A DNA stretch of 64,000 nucleotides from UBA5364 sp050259235 (GCA_050259235.1 JBLNAG010000001.1:231177-295176); one strand, 5' to 3'. Positions 42,553 through 51,083 are shown, counted from the first letter of the stretch. Numbers and translations: made by a program. Notes: generated from the letters alone by a model not told the origin.

Positions 42553-42587
42553 GCTTAAAGCCCATACTAAAATCTTAGTATAGGCCT
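42553..42587 (-). terminator. Stem-loop between rplL and the methyltransferase gene (attenuator)
   Basis: GCCTATACTAA-GATT-TTAGTATGGGC with a short T run on the minus strand. It sits where Bacillus and E. coli have a partial terminator reducing rpoBC transcription. Confidence 0.65.
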
Positions 42588-42604
42588 AAAACAATTTTTA
42601 ATGT

Positions 42605-42973
42605 TTATTTAAGTTCAACTGTAGCTTCAACTTCATCAAATCTAGCTTTGATTTCGTTAGCTTCGTCTTTAGCAACTTTTTCTTTAACTACTCCGCCGTT
42701 ATCAGCGATAGCTTTAGCATCAGCAATTCCTAATCCAGTTAATTCACGAACTAGTTTAATTACTGCAACTTTGTTAGCACCAGCACTTACTAATACAACA
42801 TTAACTGTGCTTGGTCCTTCATCAACTGCAGCAGCAGCAGCAGGTGCAGCAACAGCTACAGCGCTTGGATCTACTCCTAATTCTTCCTTCATTAAGTCTA
42901 CTAATTCTTTAACTTCTAAAATAGTCATTTCTTTTAAACTACTAATAATATCTTCTTTTGTAATTTTTGCCAT
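42605..42973 (-). CDS. rplL: 50S ribosomal protein L7/L12
   Basis: The 122-residue stalk protein. N-terminal dimer domain (ITKEDIISSLKEMTILEVKELVDLMKEE), Ala-rich hinge (AVAAPAAAAAV) and C-terminal factor-binding domain (VVLVSAGANKVAVIKLVRELTGLGIADAKAIAD). Preceded by AAGGAGGAAA. Part of the rplJL pair under the L10 leader. Confidence 0.98.
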   Translation of the reverse strand: MAKITKEDIISSLKEMTILEVKELVDLMKEELGVDPSAVAVAAPAAAAAVDEGPSTVNVVLVSAGANKVAVIKLVRELTGLGIADAKAIADNGGVVKEKVAKDEANEIKARFDEVEATVELK

Positions 42974-42992
42974 TATATTTTCCTCCTTATTT

Positions 42993-43484
42993 TTATTTTT
43001 CTAATTTTTGACTATACAAGTCTAATCCTATTGCGAATTCTTTCAAATGTTGTAGTAAACCACATGCAAACATTGTAAGAGATTCTTCTTTTGATGGTAG
43101 AACAGCTAACGTATTTAACATACCTTGATCTGTTACCTTTCCATCGATAATTCCTATCTTTAATTCTAATGCTGGATATTTCTTAGCATATTCAGCAAGA
43201 ACTTTTATTGGCGCAATTGAATCAGTTCCAAATACAACTGCTTTTGGCCCTTGTAACTCACCATTCATATCGAAGTTCAAGGTATCTAATGCTCTTTTAG
43301 CCAAAGTGTTTTTATAAATCTTTAAATCTGAATCAATATTTCTTAATTTTCTTCTTAGTTCGCTTAACTGATGAACAGTTAAACCACTATATTCAAAGAA
43401 AACTACTGATGAAGATTCTTTTACTTTGTTAACAATTTCATTTACTACTTCTTGTTTTTTTACTAAAACTTTGTCATTTGCCAT
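42993..43484 (-). CDS. rplJ: 50S ribosomal protein L10
   Basis: A 163-residue protein that anchors the L7/L12 dimers to the stalk base. Typical N-terminus (VVNEIVNKVKESSSVVFFEYSGLTVHQLSELRRKLR) and GPKAVVFGTDS. SD AGAGGAGGTG. Its mRNA leader upstream carries the autoregulatory L10 structure. Confidence 0.97.
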   Translation of the reverse strand: MANDKVLVKKQEVVNEIVNKVKESSSVVFFEYSGLTVHQLSELRRKLRNIDSDLKIYKNTLAKRALDTLNFDMNGELQGPKAVVFGTDSIAPIKVLAEYAKKYPALELKIGIIDGKVTDQGMLNTLAVLPSKEESLTMFACGLLQHLKEFAIGLDLYSQKLEK

Positions 43485-43504
43485 ATTACACCTCCTCTTT
43501 TGTG

Positions 43505-43615
43505 TAATACCGTATAAAAAAGCCCAAACGTTGCAGTAAGGGCCGAAAGACTTAAATAATTAAGTTCCTCGGTAGGAAATATTAAGCAAAAGCTCCTACT
43601 GTCTACGGTACTAAA
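43505..43615 (-). ncRNA. L10 leader (autoregulatory mRNA element of rplJL)
   Basis: Between rplA and rplJ the minus strand holds a structured, GC-richer stretch with GTAGACAGTAGGAGC, TTCCTACCGAGGAAC and TCGGCCCTTACTGC, then GGGC and a T run, matching the ribosomal protein L10 leader of Firmicutes. The final stem-loop with T run is terminator-like. L10(L12)4 binding to this element lowers rplJL expression in relatives. Confidence 0.88.
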
Positions 43616-43661
43616 ATATATATAATTTTTTTGAACTGTCGTTATTATAACATGTTAGTAA

Positions 43662-44357
43662 TTAATTGTCAAAAGAATTTTGATTAATTTTAACTCCTGG
43701 ACCCATTGTAGAACTAATTGAAATATTTTTAATATATTCCCCTTTTACACTACTTGGTCTAGTTTTTAAAACTAATGACATAAAGGCAACTAAGTTTTCT
43801 AACAATTGTTCTTCAGTGAATGATACTTTACCAATGATAATGTGAACATTACCAAAGCTATCAGTACGGTATTCAACACGACCCTTTTTAACATCAGCTA
43901 CTGCTTTAGCAGTATCCACTGTTACGGTTCCTGTCTTAGGATTTGGCATTAAACCTTTAGGTCCTAATACCTTACCTAATTTACCTAGAGCTGGCATCAT
44001 ATCTGGAGTTGCAACAATAATATCAAAATCAAACCAATTTTCTTTTTCGATTTTTGTTAATAAATCAACATCTCCAACATAATCAGCACCTGCTTCTTTA
44101 GCAGCTTTAGCTTGTTCTCCTTTAGCAAGTACTAATACTTTCTTAGTCTTACCAGTTCCATTTGGAAGTACAAGTGCACCTCTTAATTGTTGATCAGCTT
44201 GTTTAGTATCTAAATTTAAACGAATTGCTAATTCAACAGAAGCATCAAACTTAGCGATTGAAGTCTTTTTAACAAGACTTATTGCTTCTTCTTTAGTATA
44301 TAGTTTATTTTTTTCAACTAATTTACTTGCTTCAACGTATTTTTTTCCTTTTTTCAT
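43662..44357 (-). CDS. rplA: 50S ribosomal protein L1
   Basis: A 231-residue protein of the L1 stalk, with the signature GKLGKVLGPKGLMPNPKTGTV and the N-terminal KKYVEASKLV. SD AAGGAGGAAAG. The leader between rplK and rplA looks like an L1-binding site. Confidence 0.98.
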   Translation of the reverse strand: MKKGKKYVEASKLVEKNKLYTKEEAISLVKKTSIAKFDASVELAIRLNLDTKQADQQLRGALVLPNGTGKTKKVLVLAKGEQAKAAKEAGADYVGDVDLLTKIEKENWFDFDIIVATPDMMPALGKLGKVLGPKGLMPNPKTGTVTVDTAKAVADVKKGRVEYRTDSFGNVHIIIGKVSFTEEQLLENLVAFMSLVLKTRPSSVKGEYIKNISISSTMGPGVKINQNSFDN

Positions 44358-44370
44358 TTTCTTTCCTCCT

Positions 44371-44415
44371 TATGTGGTCTTGCGGATATATCCTTCCACA
44401 TAGGTACTACCTATG
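44371..44415 (-). promoter_or_regulatory. Candidate L1 translational operator between rplK and rplA
   Basis: On the minus strand a hairpin ACATAGG-TAGTA-CCTATGT is followed by GTGG-AAGGATATATCC-GCAAGA-CCAC, just before the rplA SD. The second element looks like the L1 site of 23S rRNA and is placed where relatives autoregulate L1. Confidence 0.55.
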
Positions 44416-44841
44416 TTAGTCTTCGACTTTAATTCCCATATTTAATGCTGTGCCAGTTACTATTTTCATAGCTTCTTCAACATCATAGCAATTTAAATCT
44501 GGTAATTTAATTTCAGCAATTTCTTTTACTTGTGCTTGGGTTAATGATCCAACTATTTCGCCAGATCCTTTTTTAGAACCCTTATCAACTTTTGCAAACT
44601 TTTTGATTAAGAAAGGCGTAGGTGGAGTCTTAATTACGAAATCGAAAGATCTATCATCAAAGATTGAAATTTCAACTGGTAAAATATCCCCTATTCTTTC
44701 TCTAGTAGCATCGTTGTATCTAGTACAAAATTCTTGTAAGTTAATTCCTGCAGGGCCAAGAACAGTTCCAACTGGTGGAGCTGGTGTTGCTTTTCCAGCG
44801 GGAATTTGTAATTTTATTTGTTTAGTAATTTGCTTTGCCAC
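44416..44841 (-). CDS. rplK: 50S ribosomal protein L11
   Basis: A 141-residue protein with PPVGTVLGPAGINLQEFC (thiostrepton-contact prolines) and the C-terminal DLNCYDVEEAMKIVTGTALNMGI. The GTG at 44841 follows AGGAGGTG; a GTG further upstream is part of that site. Confidence 0.97.
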   Translation of the reverse strand: MAKQITKQIKLQIPAGKATPAPPVGTVLGPAGINLQEFCTRYNDATRERIGDILPVEISIFDDRSFDFVIKTPPTPFLIKKFAKVDKGSKKGSGEIVGSLTQAQVKEIAEIKLPDLNCYDVEEAMKIVTGTALNMGIKVED

Positions 44842-44859
44842 GAAAAACACCTCCTATAT

Positions 44860-44959
44860 TTTTTTCGATTGTGGTACAAACAGCGATCCGCTTCCCAACT
44901 TGTATCTATATAAATAAATATAGCCATTTAATAATAACACTTTCTTTAAATTAAATCAA
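44860..44959 (-). promoter_or_regulatory. nusG-rplK intergenic region with possible leader or promoter
   Basis: About 100 bases without an ORF. The minus strand contains an AT-rich stretch with TATATTTAT-like -10 sequences and a GC-richer block GGAAGCGGATCGCTG that may fold. I cannot assign a known element. Confidence 0.3.
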
Positions 44960-45493
44960 CTATGATTTCTCAATTTCTGTTAAACCTAATTCAACAATTG
45001 TTTCTTGACCGAATAAATCAAGTGCTACTTCAATAGTTTGACTTTCCATATTGATATTTTTAATTCTACCAAACATTGATGCAAATGGTCCATTAATAAC
45101 TTTAACCATATCATCAACTTTAAGTTCATTACCAATATCTAATCTACTAATACCCATTGTTGATAAAATCTTATCAACTTCCATAGTAGTTAACGGAAAT
45201 GGTTTAGCTCCTTTACCAGAAGAACCGATAAATCCCGTTACCCCAGGGGTATTACGAACGACAAACCATGCTTCATCAGTCATAACCATTTCAACTAGGA
45301 TATAACCTGGAAACATCTTTTTGATTTTTTCTTTTTTAGTTCCATCTTTGATTTCAACTTCAGTTTGTTCAGGAACGATTACTCTAAAGATATAATCTTC
45401 CATCCCCATAGAATTTGCTCGCATCTCTAATTTTTCTTTTACTTTATTTTCGTGGCCAGAATATGTATTGACCACATACCATTCTTTTTGCAT
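44960..45493 (-). CDS. nusG: Transcription antitermination/pausing factor NusG
   Basis: A 177-residue protein with the NGN domain (WYVVNTYSGHENKVKEKLE) and C-terminal KOW domain (VKVINGPFASMFGRIKNIN). NusG binds RNA polymerase and couples it to Rho or the ribosome. Its ATG shares a base with the secE stop (TAATG). Confidence 0.98.
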   Translation of the reverse strand: MQKEWYVVNTYSGHENKVKEKLEMRANSMGMEDYIFRVIVPEQTEVEIKDGTKKEKIKKMFPGYILVEMVMTDEAWFVVRNTPGVTGFIGSSGKGAKPFPLTTMEVDKILSTMGISRLDIGNELKVDDMVKVINGPFASMFGRIKNINMESQTIEVALDLFGQETIVELGLTEIEKS

Positions 45494-45672
45494 TAACCTA
45501 TTATCGTCTTAATTCCCGCTAAGATAAAATCTGTCAAAGCGTAGAATAATCCAAAAATTATAATAAATGAGATGGTAGCGACTGAATATTTAATCATTTC
45601 TTTTTTACTTGGCCATCTAACTTTAGCCAATTCCTTCTTGACACCAATGAAAAACTTTAATATTTTTTTCAT
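45493..45672 (-). CDS. secE: Preprotein translocase subunit SecE
   Basis: A short ORF of 59 residues between sigH and nusG: MKKILKFFIGVKKELAKVRWPSKKEM, then one membrane helix (about residues 29-51). The KKELxKVxWPSKKE motif is diagnostic for SecE, which clamps the SecYEG channel. SD AGGTG lies six bases before the ATG, a promoter stands upstream, and it overlaps nusG by one base. Confidence 0.96.
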   Translation of the reverse strand: MKKILKFFIGVKKELAKVRWPSKKEMIKYSVATISFIIIFGLFYALTDFILAGIKTIIG

Positions 45673-45724
45673 TTATTCACCTACTTTTAAATTCAAAATA
45701 AAAACACTTGATGTGTCTATAGAA

Positions 45725-45753
45725 ATAGTACCATAGACTTATTATTTTGTCAA
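45725..45753 (-). promoter_or_regulatory. Promoter of the secE-nusG-ribosomal protein operon
   Basis: Minus strand TTGACA (45753-45748), 17-base spacer, TACTAT (45730-45725). It overlaps the end of sigH. Confidence 0.85.
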
Positions 45754-46359
45754 CATAATCTTATCTTTTATTTTGTTTTTTATTCTTTGTAGAGCATTAT
45801 CGATTGATTTACTATCTTTATCTAAAATTTCTGCAATTTCAGTATAGTTAAAATTATTTATTTTTAATTCAAATACTTGTTGCTCTAAAGGTGTTAAATT
45901 ATTTTTTATTTTTTCAATTAATTCATTATTTTGTTCATTATCAAACATAATTGTTTCGGGATTAGTACTACTATCACTTAGTAGCCTTTCCAAATTAACA
46001 ACTTCATCATTGTCATTATATACTTCAATTGAAATTGATTCATTTAATATCTTATGTTTTAACCTTCTAGAAGATACTACCAAGGATACTATTTTTCTTT
46101 CGACACATGTTTTAGCATATGTATAAAAAGTTATATCTCTTTCAGTATCAAAACTATTTAAAGCTTGATTTAATCCTAGCATACCTTCTTGAATTAAATC
46201 ATTTAATTCTAAGCCACTATTCTTACAATAACTAAACATCCTAGTAGCGGCCCCTACAATAAGTGGTCGATATTTTTCAAAGATAATATTATTAGCTTCT
46301 TCATTGTTTTCTTTAATGTATGCTATTAACTCATTATCATTAAAATCTCGATAATTCAT
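45742..46359 (-). CDS. sigH: RNA polymerase sigma factor, SigH-like
   Basis: A 205-residue sigma-70 family factor with region 2 (NNIIFEKYRPLI...LNDLIQEGMLGLNQALNSFD, FYTYAKTCVERKI) and region 4 (LTPLEQQVFELKINNFNYTEIAEILDKDSKSIDNALQRIKNKI). Position between rlmB and secE matches SigH of Bacillus, which directs competence and early sporulation genes; here the regulon is unknown. The usual yacP and rpmG neighbours are missing. SD AGGTGG precedes the ATG. Confidence 0.88.
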   Translation of the reverse strand: MNYRDFNDNELIAYIKENNEEANNIIFEKYRPLIVGAATRMFSYCKNSGLELNDLIQEGMLGLNQALNSFDTERDITFYTYAKTCVERKIVSLVVSSRRLKHKILNESISIEVYNDNDEVVNLERLLSDSSTNPETIMFDNEQNNELIEKIKNNLTPLEQQVFELKINNFNYTEIAEILDKDSKSIDNALQRIKNKIKDKIMLTK

Positions 46360-46366
46360 ATGCCAC

Positions 46367-47050
46367 CTACTTTCTATTTATTGCTTCATAAATAACAATG
46401 CCCGCTGCAACAGAGGCATTTAAACTGTTTACTTTTCCTTTCATTGGTATAGTAGCAATAAAATCACATGATTCTTTTACTATTCTACTAATACCATTAC
46501 CTTCACTACCAATAACTAAACAAACAGAACCTTTATAATCAAGTTCACGATAATTAGTACCATCCATATCAGTACCAATAAACCAATATCCTTTATCTTT
46601 TAGATATTTAATGGTACTACTTAAATTAGTTACAAGTGCTATCTTCATATAATTACTAGCTCCTACACTAGTTCTTATAACAGTTTCATTTACTTCAACA
46701 CTACGATTCTTAGGAATAATTATTCCATCAATTCCTGCAGCTTCACAAGTACGAATAATAGCTCCAAAATTATGTGGATCTTCAATATGATCTAACATAA
46801 CAATGGTACCATTTTCTCTAATAATATCCTCAATATCAGCATACTTGAAATCTTCTACTTCTAATATTATACCCTGATGATTGCCTTTAATCATTTTATC
46901 TAGCTCATATTTTTCTAAAAATTTTATTTTATTATTTTTTAGTCCATCTAATATTTCTTTATCATCAAATTCTTTATAGGCATAAACACCATATATTTTA
47001 TTATTGCTTTTTAAATATTCTTTTATAACATTCTTACCATATATATACAT
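46367..47050 (-). CDS. rlmB: 23S rRNA 2'-O-methyltransferase, RlmB/TrmH family
   Basis: A 227-residue SPOUT methyltransferase with an N-terminal L30e-like substrate-binding domain (residues 1-75), LDHIEDPHNFGAIIRTCEAAG, VIGSEGNGISRIV and KGKVNSLNASVAAGI. It likely methylates G2251-equivalent of 23S rRNA, but YacO-type paralogues may act elsewhere. Co-transcribed with mrnC and sigH. Confidence 0.92.
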   Translation of the reverse strand: MYIYGKNVIKEYLKSNNKIYGVYAYKEFDDKEILDGLKNNKIKFLEKYELDKMIKGNHQGIILEVEDFKYADIEDIIRENGTIVMLDHIEDPHNFGAIIRTCEAAGIDGIIIPKNRSVEVNETVIRTSVGASNYMKIALVTNLSSTIKYLKDKGYWFIGTDMDGTNYRELDYKGSVCLVIGSEGNGISRIVKESCDFIATIPMKGKVNSLNASVAAGIVIYEAINRK

Positions 47051-47061
47051 ATAATTCCCCT

Positions 47062-47436
47062 TTATTTATTTAAAATGTAATTCATTATTTCATCAATTCT
47101 AGTTTTATTATTATCTAAATATAAAGAACCTATTAGTGCTTCTAAACCTGTAGCATGTTTATAAGTAACAATATCGGTATTTCTTGGATGACTTGATCCT
47201 TTATGATTACGAGCTCTTAAGATAATACTTAATTCTTCTTCATTAAACATATTTAAATCAATCATTTCTTTTAAATACTTTGCTTGACTTCTAGCACTAA
47301 CATAACTAACTGCGGATTTCTGTAACTCATTAACTTTCTCTATCCCTTGATTAACTAAATATTCTCTAACATATACTTCGTAAATACTATCCCCCATATA
47401 AGCTAGCGTTAATACGTTACGATTACTATTTTTCAT
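47062..47436 (-). CDS. mrnC: Mini-ribonuclease III
   Basis: A 124-residue RNase III-type nuclease domain without a dsRNA-binding domain, with LAYMGDSIYEVYVREYL (catalytic Asp/Glu block), ILRARNHKG and THATGLEALIG-like YKHATGLEALIGSLYL. It matures 23S rRNA in B. subtilis. It overlaps rbgA by 11 bases, which is unusual because the usual upstream neighbour is cysS. Confidence 0.95.
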   Translation of the reverse strand: MKNSNRNVLTLAYMGDSIYEVYVREYLVNQGIEKVNELQKSAVSYVSARSQAKYLKEMIDLNMFNEEELSIILRARNHKGSSHPRNTDIVTYKHATGLEALIGSLYLDNNKTRIDEIMNYILNK

Positions 47437-48286
47437 AATCTTCTAATCGATCAAAAGTAATATTCTTTATTACGCCATCTTTTATTTCATTAATAATAAT
47501 ACTTACTACTTTCTCGTAATCAATTTCCCCACCTTTTATTAAACATCCTCTTCTTTTACCAACAACATCTAAAGTTTCAACAATGTCATCATTTACTTCT
47601 GTAATACCATATCTATCTTTTAAAGTTTCTGGATAATATTTATATAATGTATTTAAGATATATTCTACTACATCAAATAGTGGTAATACTTCTTCTTTAA
47701 TAGCTGTTAGACTAGCAAGATTAAAAGCAACTTTTTCTTCTTCTAATTTAGGCCATAAAATACCAGGAGTATCTAATAATTCTAAATCATCATTAATTCT
47801 AATCCAATCTAAATTCTTAGTAACCCCAGGTTTATTTCCTACTTGCACAGCCTTCTTACCTACTAAGCGATTAATTAAAGTACTCTTACCTGCATTAGGA
47901 ATTCCTACAATTAGAACTCTAGTCTTTCTTCTAATCATTCCTTTAGATTCACGAATAACATTTCTTTCTTCCATTAATTCAGTTGTCATATTGATTAATT
48001 TTTTTATATTAGGGTTATGTTCCAAATCCATACCAATTACTTTATAACCCTTATCTTCATAATACTTAATCCACTTTTCAGTTTCCTTCATATCACAAAG
48101 ATCCATTTTAGTCATAACCATAATTCTTGGTTTATCTTTAATATACTCATCTAAATCAATTATTTTAGATGAGTATGGTATTCTAGCATCAATTACTTCA
48201 TACACAACATCTACAAAATTTAAATTTTCACTAATTAATCTTTTTGTTTTAGCCATATGGCCTGGATACCAATTTATATTTACCAT
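47426..48286 (-). CDS. rbgA: Ribosome biogenesis GTPase RbgA (YlqF)
   Basis: A circularly permuted GTPase for late 50S assembly. The 286-residue protein starts NINWYPGHMAKTKR, with MTKMDLCD (G4), IVGIPNAGKSTLINRLVG (G1), LDTPGILWPK (G3) and a C-terminal helical domain. Start at the ATG 48286, after GAGGTGAA. Confidence 0.95.
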   Translation of the reverse strand: MVNINWYPGHMAKTKRLISENLNFVDVVYEVIDARIPYSSKIIDLDEYIKDKPRIMVMTKMDLCDMKETEKWIKYYEDKGYKVIGMDLEHNPNIKKLINMTTELMEERNVIRESKGMIRRKTRVLIVGIPNAGKSTLINRLVGKKAVQVGNKPGVTKNLDWIRINDDLELLDTPGILWPKLEEEKVAFNLASLTAIKEEVLPLFDVVEYILNTLYKYYPETLKDRYGITEVNDDIVETLDVVGKRRGCLIKGGEIDYEKVVSIIINEIKDGVIKNITFDRLEDYEK

Positions 48287-48297
48287 ATCTTCACCTC

Positions 48298-48786
48298 TTA
48301 TTTCCACATATTATGTTTAATTCTATCTTCTTCATAAAAATCATTAATATTTCTTTCTTTTAAAGGATAACCTAATGAAACAATTGAAAAAGCTCTTACA
48401 TCATTAGGAATATTCAAACATTCTTTAACTTTCTTTTCAGTATCAGTTGGATATAATCCTACCCAACAACTACCGATGTTTAGGCTTGTTGCTTGAAGTA
48501 ATATATTCAAAGTCGAAGCTGAAGCATCTTCAAACCAGAAATCTGTTGCTTCTTTAGCACATACAACAATAGCATGACTAGCATGTTCTAACATCTTACC
48601 ATACTTATTAATAATAGATAATTCTTTTAATTTATCTTTATCATTAACTACTACATAATAAGTTGGACGCATATTATGTGCGGAAGGTGCATTCATCCCA
48701 GCTTTAATTATTAGTTTTATATCTTCATCACTTATTACTTCATCTGTATATTCTCTAATACTTCTTCTTTTAAATATTTCTTCCAT
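48298..48786 (-). CDS. Nitroreductase family oxidoreductase
   Basis: A 162-residue flavoprotein of the FMN-dependent nitroreductase fold, with FKRRSIREYTDEVISDEDIKLIIKAGMNAPSAHN at the N-terminus (FMN phosphate-binding RRSIR) and NIGSCWVGLYP toward the C-terminus. Substrate unknown. It lies 12 bases upstream of rbgA. SD AAGGAGA precedes the ATG. Confidence 0.9.
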   Translation of the reverse strand: MEEIFKRRSIREYTDEVISDEDIKLIIKAGMNAPSAHNMRPTYYVVVNDKDKLKELSIINKYGKMLEHASHAIVVCAKEATDFWFEDASASTLNILLQATSLNIGSCWVGLYPTDTEKKVKECLNIPNDVRAFSIVSLGYPLKERNINDFYEEDRIKHNMWK

Positions 48787-48839
48787 ATATTCTCCTTATC
48801 ACTCATATTATACCATATACTTTATATCTTATGAACAAT

Positions 48840-48866
48840 TAAAAGCTAACTATCTCTAGTTAGCGA
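48840..48866 (-). terminator. Terminator after the gene at 48877
   Basis: GCTAACTA-GAGA-TAGTTAGC followed by TTTTAATT on the minus strand. Confidence 0.7.
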
Positions 48867-48876
48867 TTAACTACAT

Positions 48877-49578
48877 TTATCTAACTTTTATCTTACTACT
48901 AATAATTGGATAATGGCACTCAAATGATTCGGGTAAATAGTTAACATCTAATTCTCTTTCACTTGGTAATGAATGTTTTGCTATTGTATATACATAATTA
49001 AACCATTCTTGTTCAGATGGTGTGTAACAATAATTATATTGAGGAAAATGTCTACATCCACAAAGAGCTACATAAAAGTCTTTGTTTTCTTCATTAGCTT
49101 TTTTTATAATTAATTCAGTTGCTTCACAAGGCATTATTCCTACTATAAGTTTATATTGATTAAGTGAAATATTCTTAGTATATTCTTCTTTTTTTAGTAT
49201 AACATTTCCAACACGACTAGTAATTAATTTTGAATCATATACCGTTATTGTACCAGCTTTTAATATTCTTTGTTCTTCATCAACGTACTTAGAAAAAATC
49301 GGAAAGAATCCTCCACCAATTTCTAATATATCAATACCTAAACCATATAATCTTTTTATAACTTTTAAGTGTTCTTTATAAAGATTGTTATCATCCTCTA
49401 CTAAATCAAGTTCTGCATAAATTTGATTTAATATATCAGGTCTTCCTCTTTCATATAAGAATTCTTCAAAATTATCAATAATATATTCTAAATGATCTGG
49501 TTCATATCGATCACCATATTCACTTAAAAAAGCATCAAGTTTATCTTGGACTGTTAAAGAATTAAATGATGAATCCAT
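48877..49578 (-). CDS. Unassigned protein with SAM-methyltransferase-like core
   Basis: A 233-residue protein. A helical N-terminal part (residues 1-80) is followed by GIDILEIGGGFFPIFSKYV, which looks like SAM-binding motif I, and by a Rossmann-like succession (GTITVYDSKLI, YKLIVGIMPCEATELIIKKAN, DFYVALCGCRHFPQY). The CGCRHF segment near residue 185 has a Cys pair that could bind metal. The gene has its own ATG at 49578 after GAGGTGAT. A methyltransferase role is a guess from one motif. Confidence 0.65.
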   Translation of the reverse strand: MDSSFNSLTVQDKLDAFLSEYGDRYEPDHLEYIIDNFEEFLYERGRPDILNQIYAELDLVEDDNNLYKEHLKVIKRLYGLGIDILEIGGGFFPIFSKYVDEEQRILKAGTITVYDSKLITSRVGNVILKKEEYTKNISLNQYKLIVGIMPCEATELIIKKANEENKDFYVALCGCRHFPQYNYCYTPSEQEWFNYVYTIAKHSLPSERELDVNYLPESFECHYPIISSKIKVR

Positions 49579-49643
49579 ATTATCACCTCGAGTCAAATAT
49601 TTTATAACAAATATTCATAACTGTCAATTTTATTATATAAAAT

Positions 49644-49667
49644 AAAAAAAGTGATAAATCACTTTAC
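49644..49667 (-). terminator. Terminator after lepB
   Basis: AAAGTGAT-TT-ATCACTTT followed by T residues on the minus strand, overlapping the last codons of lepB. Confidence 0.8.
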
Positions 49668-50150
49668 TTTACCAAAAGTACTAAAAGGGAAAATACTAAA
49701 ACTAGTTGATCCTAAGATGGTATTTTCATCTATTAATCCAATTAATCTACTGTCTGTTGAATTACCACGATTATCACCTAATACAAAGTAATAACCTTCA
49801 GGTATTTTATTAACTCCTAAATACTTTAAATCAAAGTCTTCAGTATCAACATCAATAGCATCTTTTACTAGTTCATTATTAACATATAACTTATTATCAA
49901 CATATTTAATATGTTCACCTGGTAACCCAATTACTCTTTTAACTAATTTATCACCATCAGTCTTAAAAACAATGATATCAAATCTTTCATATTTTTTATC
50001 ATATTTCTTAAGTAATAATATTTCTTTATTTTTTAAAGTAGGAATCATTGATTCTCCTTGAACTTTAACTGGCGTAACTACATACGTCCTAATTATTACA
50101 ACTATAACAACAATTAATACATAAGGTATAATCTCTTTTAATAATTTCAT
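49659..50150 (-). CDS. lepB: Signal peptidase I
   Basis: Cleaves signal peptides of secreted proteins. The 163-residue protein has one N-terminal membrane helix, the catalytic Ser34 in GESMIPTL, the general-base Lys71 in LVKRVIGLPGE and GDNRGNSTDSR. Lys rather than His as base is the bacterial (P-type) arrangement. It lies 27 bases after rplS. Confidence 0.96.
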   Translation of the reverse strand: MKLLKEIIPYVLIVVIVVIIRTYVVTPVKVQGESMIPTLKNKEILLLKKYDKKYERFDIIVFKTDGDKLVKRVIGLPGEHIKYVDNKLYVNNELVKDAIDVDTEDFDLKYLGVNKIPEGYYFVLGDNRGNSTDSRLIGLIDENTILGSTSFSIFPFSTFGKVK

Positions 50151-50156
50151 CTTTCA

Positions 50157-50185
50157 CCAAAAAATAAGGCATTAGCCTTATTTTC
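50157..50185 (-). terminator. Terminator after rplS
   Basis: AAAATAAGGC-TAAT-GCCTTATTTT followed by TT on the minus strand, overlapping the rplS stop. Confidence 0.75.
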
Positions 50186-50516
50186 TTTCTTTGATTTTTG
50201 CTTGGCTAACTAAATCTCTTAAATAGTTTAATTTAGCACGTCTAACTTTACCTTTTCTGATAACTTTTACTGCACCAACTACTGGTGAATTCATTGGGAA
50301 AGTTCTTTCAACACCTACACCATTAGATATTTTTCTAACGATGAAGTTTCTTCCAATTCCTCTACCTTTAATTGCAGTAACAATTCCTTCAAAAGCTTGA
50401 ATTCTTTCACGTTTTCCTTCAACAACCTTAACGTCTACACTAACAGTGTCTCCAACGCGAAATTCTGGCAAATCCATACGGATTTGACTTTTAGTTATTT
50501 TTTCAACTAAATTCAC
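50178..50516 (-). CDS. rplS: 50S ribosomal protein L19
   Basis: A 112-residue protein with IPEFRVGDTVSVDVKV-like LPEFRVGDTVSVDVKV, RIQAFEGIVTAIKGRGIGRNFIVRKIS and the basic C-terminus VRRAKLNYLRDL. The GTG at 50516 follows AAGGAGAG. Preceded by a probable L19 leader. Confidence 0.97.
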   Translation of the reverse strand: MNLVEKITKSQIRMDLPEFRVGDTVSVDVKVVEGKRERIQAFEGIVTAIKGRGIGRNFIVRKISNGVGVERTFPMNSPVVGAVKVIRKGKVRRAKLNYLRDLVSQAKIKERK

Positions 50517-50527
50517 AATGTCACTCT

Positions 50528-50578
50528 CCTTATACAATCTATGATCATAAAAATATATATTCCCAGCGGATCACGAAA
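50528..50578 (-). ncRNA. Probable L19 leader RNA
   Basis: The minus strand upstream of rplS contains CGTGATCCGCTGGGAA, a GC-rich block in an AT-rich gap, as in the ribosomal protein L19 leader of Firmicutes. An extended -10 (TGATAAAAT, 50582-50590) lies just upstream of it. Confidence 0.6.
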
Positions 50579-50581
50579 TTA

Positions 50582-50590
50582 ATTTTATCA
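50582..50590 (-). promoter_or_regulatory. Extended -10 promoter element of rplS
   Basis: TGATAAAAT on the minus strand, placing transcription start close to the L19 leader. Confidence 0.5.
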
Positions 50591-50614
50591 TATATTTATT
50601 ATTATGGCAACTAT

Positions 50615-51079
50615 TTATCGTCTACGATGATTAATTTCTTCCTTTTTTTCTATTTCTTTTTCAATAGGTTCTTTATAATGAATTATTTTCATTTTTAATT
50701 CATGTTCTAGAAGTTCTATTTTTTTAAGAAGTAAAGCTACATATTTCTCATCTAAATAAGCTTGATAGCGATAATTAACAGTATCTTTATAACGAGATAA
50801 ATCATTTAGAGCACTTCTTAAACCCGATAAGTCTCCACTTTCTTCGTCGTCTATTATACTAATGATATATTGTAAATACATTTCCAATTTTCTTTTGATT
50901 TTTCTTTTTAAGATTTTTTCAATAAATACTGGTTTTACAATCATCATTTCATTAACAGTAATGCCATCATACTTTACTTTATTTAAGGGTTTGAATTTAA
51001 AACCACTAATGTCCTTTACTTCATAAGATATTACTTGGTTACTATAATCATCTTTTATAAGTGAATAGCCTTTTGCCAT
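50615..51079 (-). CDS. Unrecognised 154-residue protein in the trmD-rplS operon
   Basis: I do not recognise this family. It begins MAKGYSLIKDDYSNQVISYEV, has a small beta-rich N-terminal part (residues 1-50), then a mostly helical, lysine-rich region (KILKRKIKRKLEMYLQYIISIIDDEESGDLSGLRSALNDL) and a charged tail EIEKKEEINHRRR that could bind RNA. It lies four bases after trmD and before the rplS leader, so it is in the rimM-trmD transcript. SD AAGGGATGA. Context suggests a translation-related role, not more. Confidence 0.7.
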   Translation of the reverse strand: MAKGYSLIKDDYSNQVISYEVKDISGFKFKPLNKVKYDGITVNEMMIVKPVFIEKILKRKIKRKLEMYLQYIISIIDDEESGDLSGLRSALNDLSRYKDTVNYRYQAYLDEKYVALLLKKIELLEHELKMKIIHYKEPIEKEIEKKEEINHRRR

Positions 51080-51083
51080 ATAA

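Noticed and set aside
42648..43004. Ser/Thr/Ala-rich open frame on the plus strand
   Set aside because: Antisense shadow of rplL and its gap to rplJ; no start signals and no plausible product.
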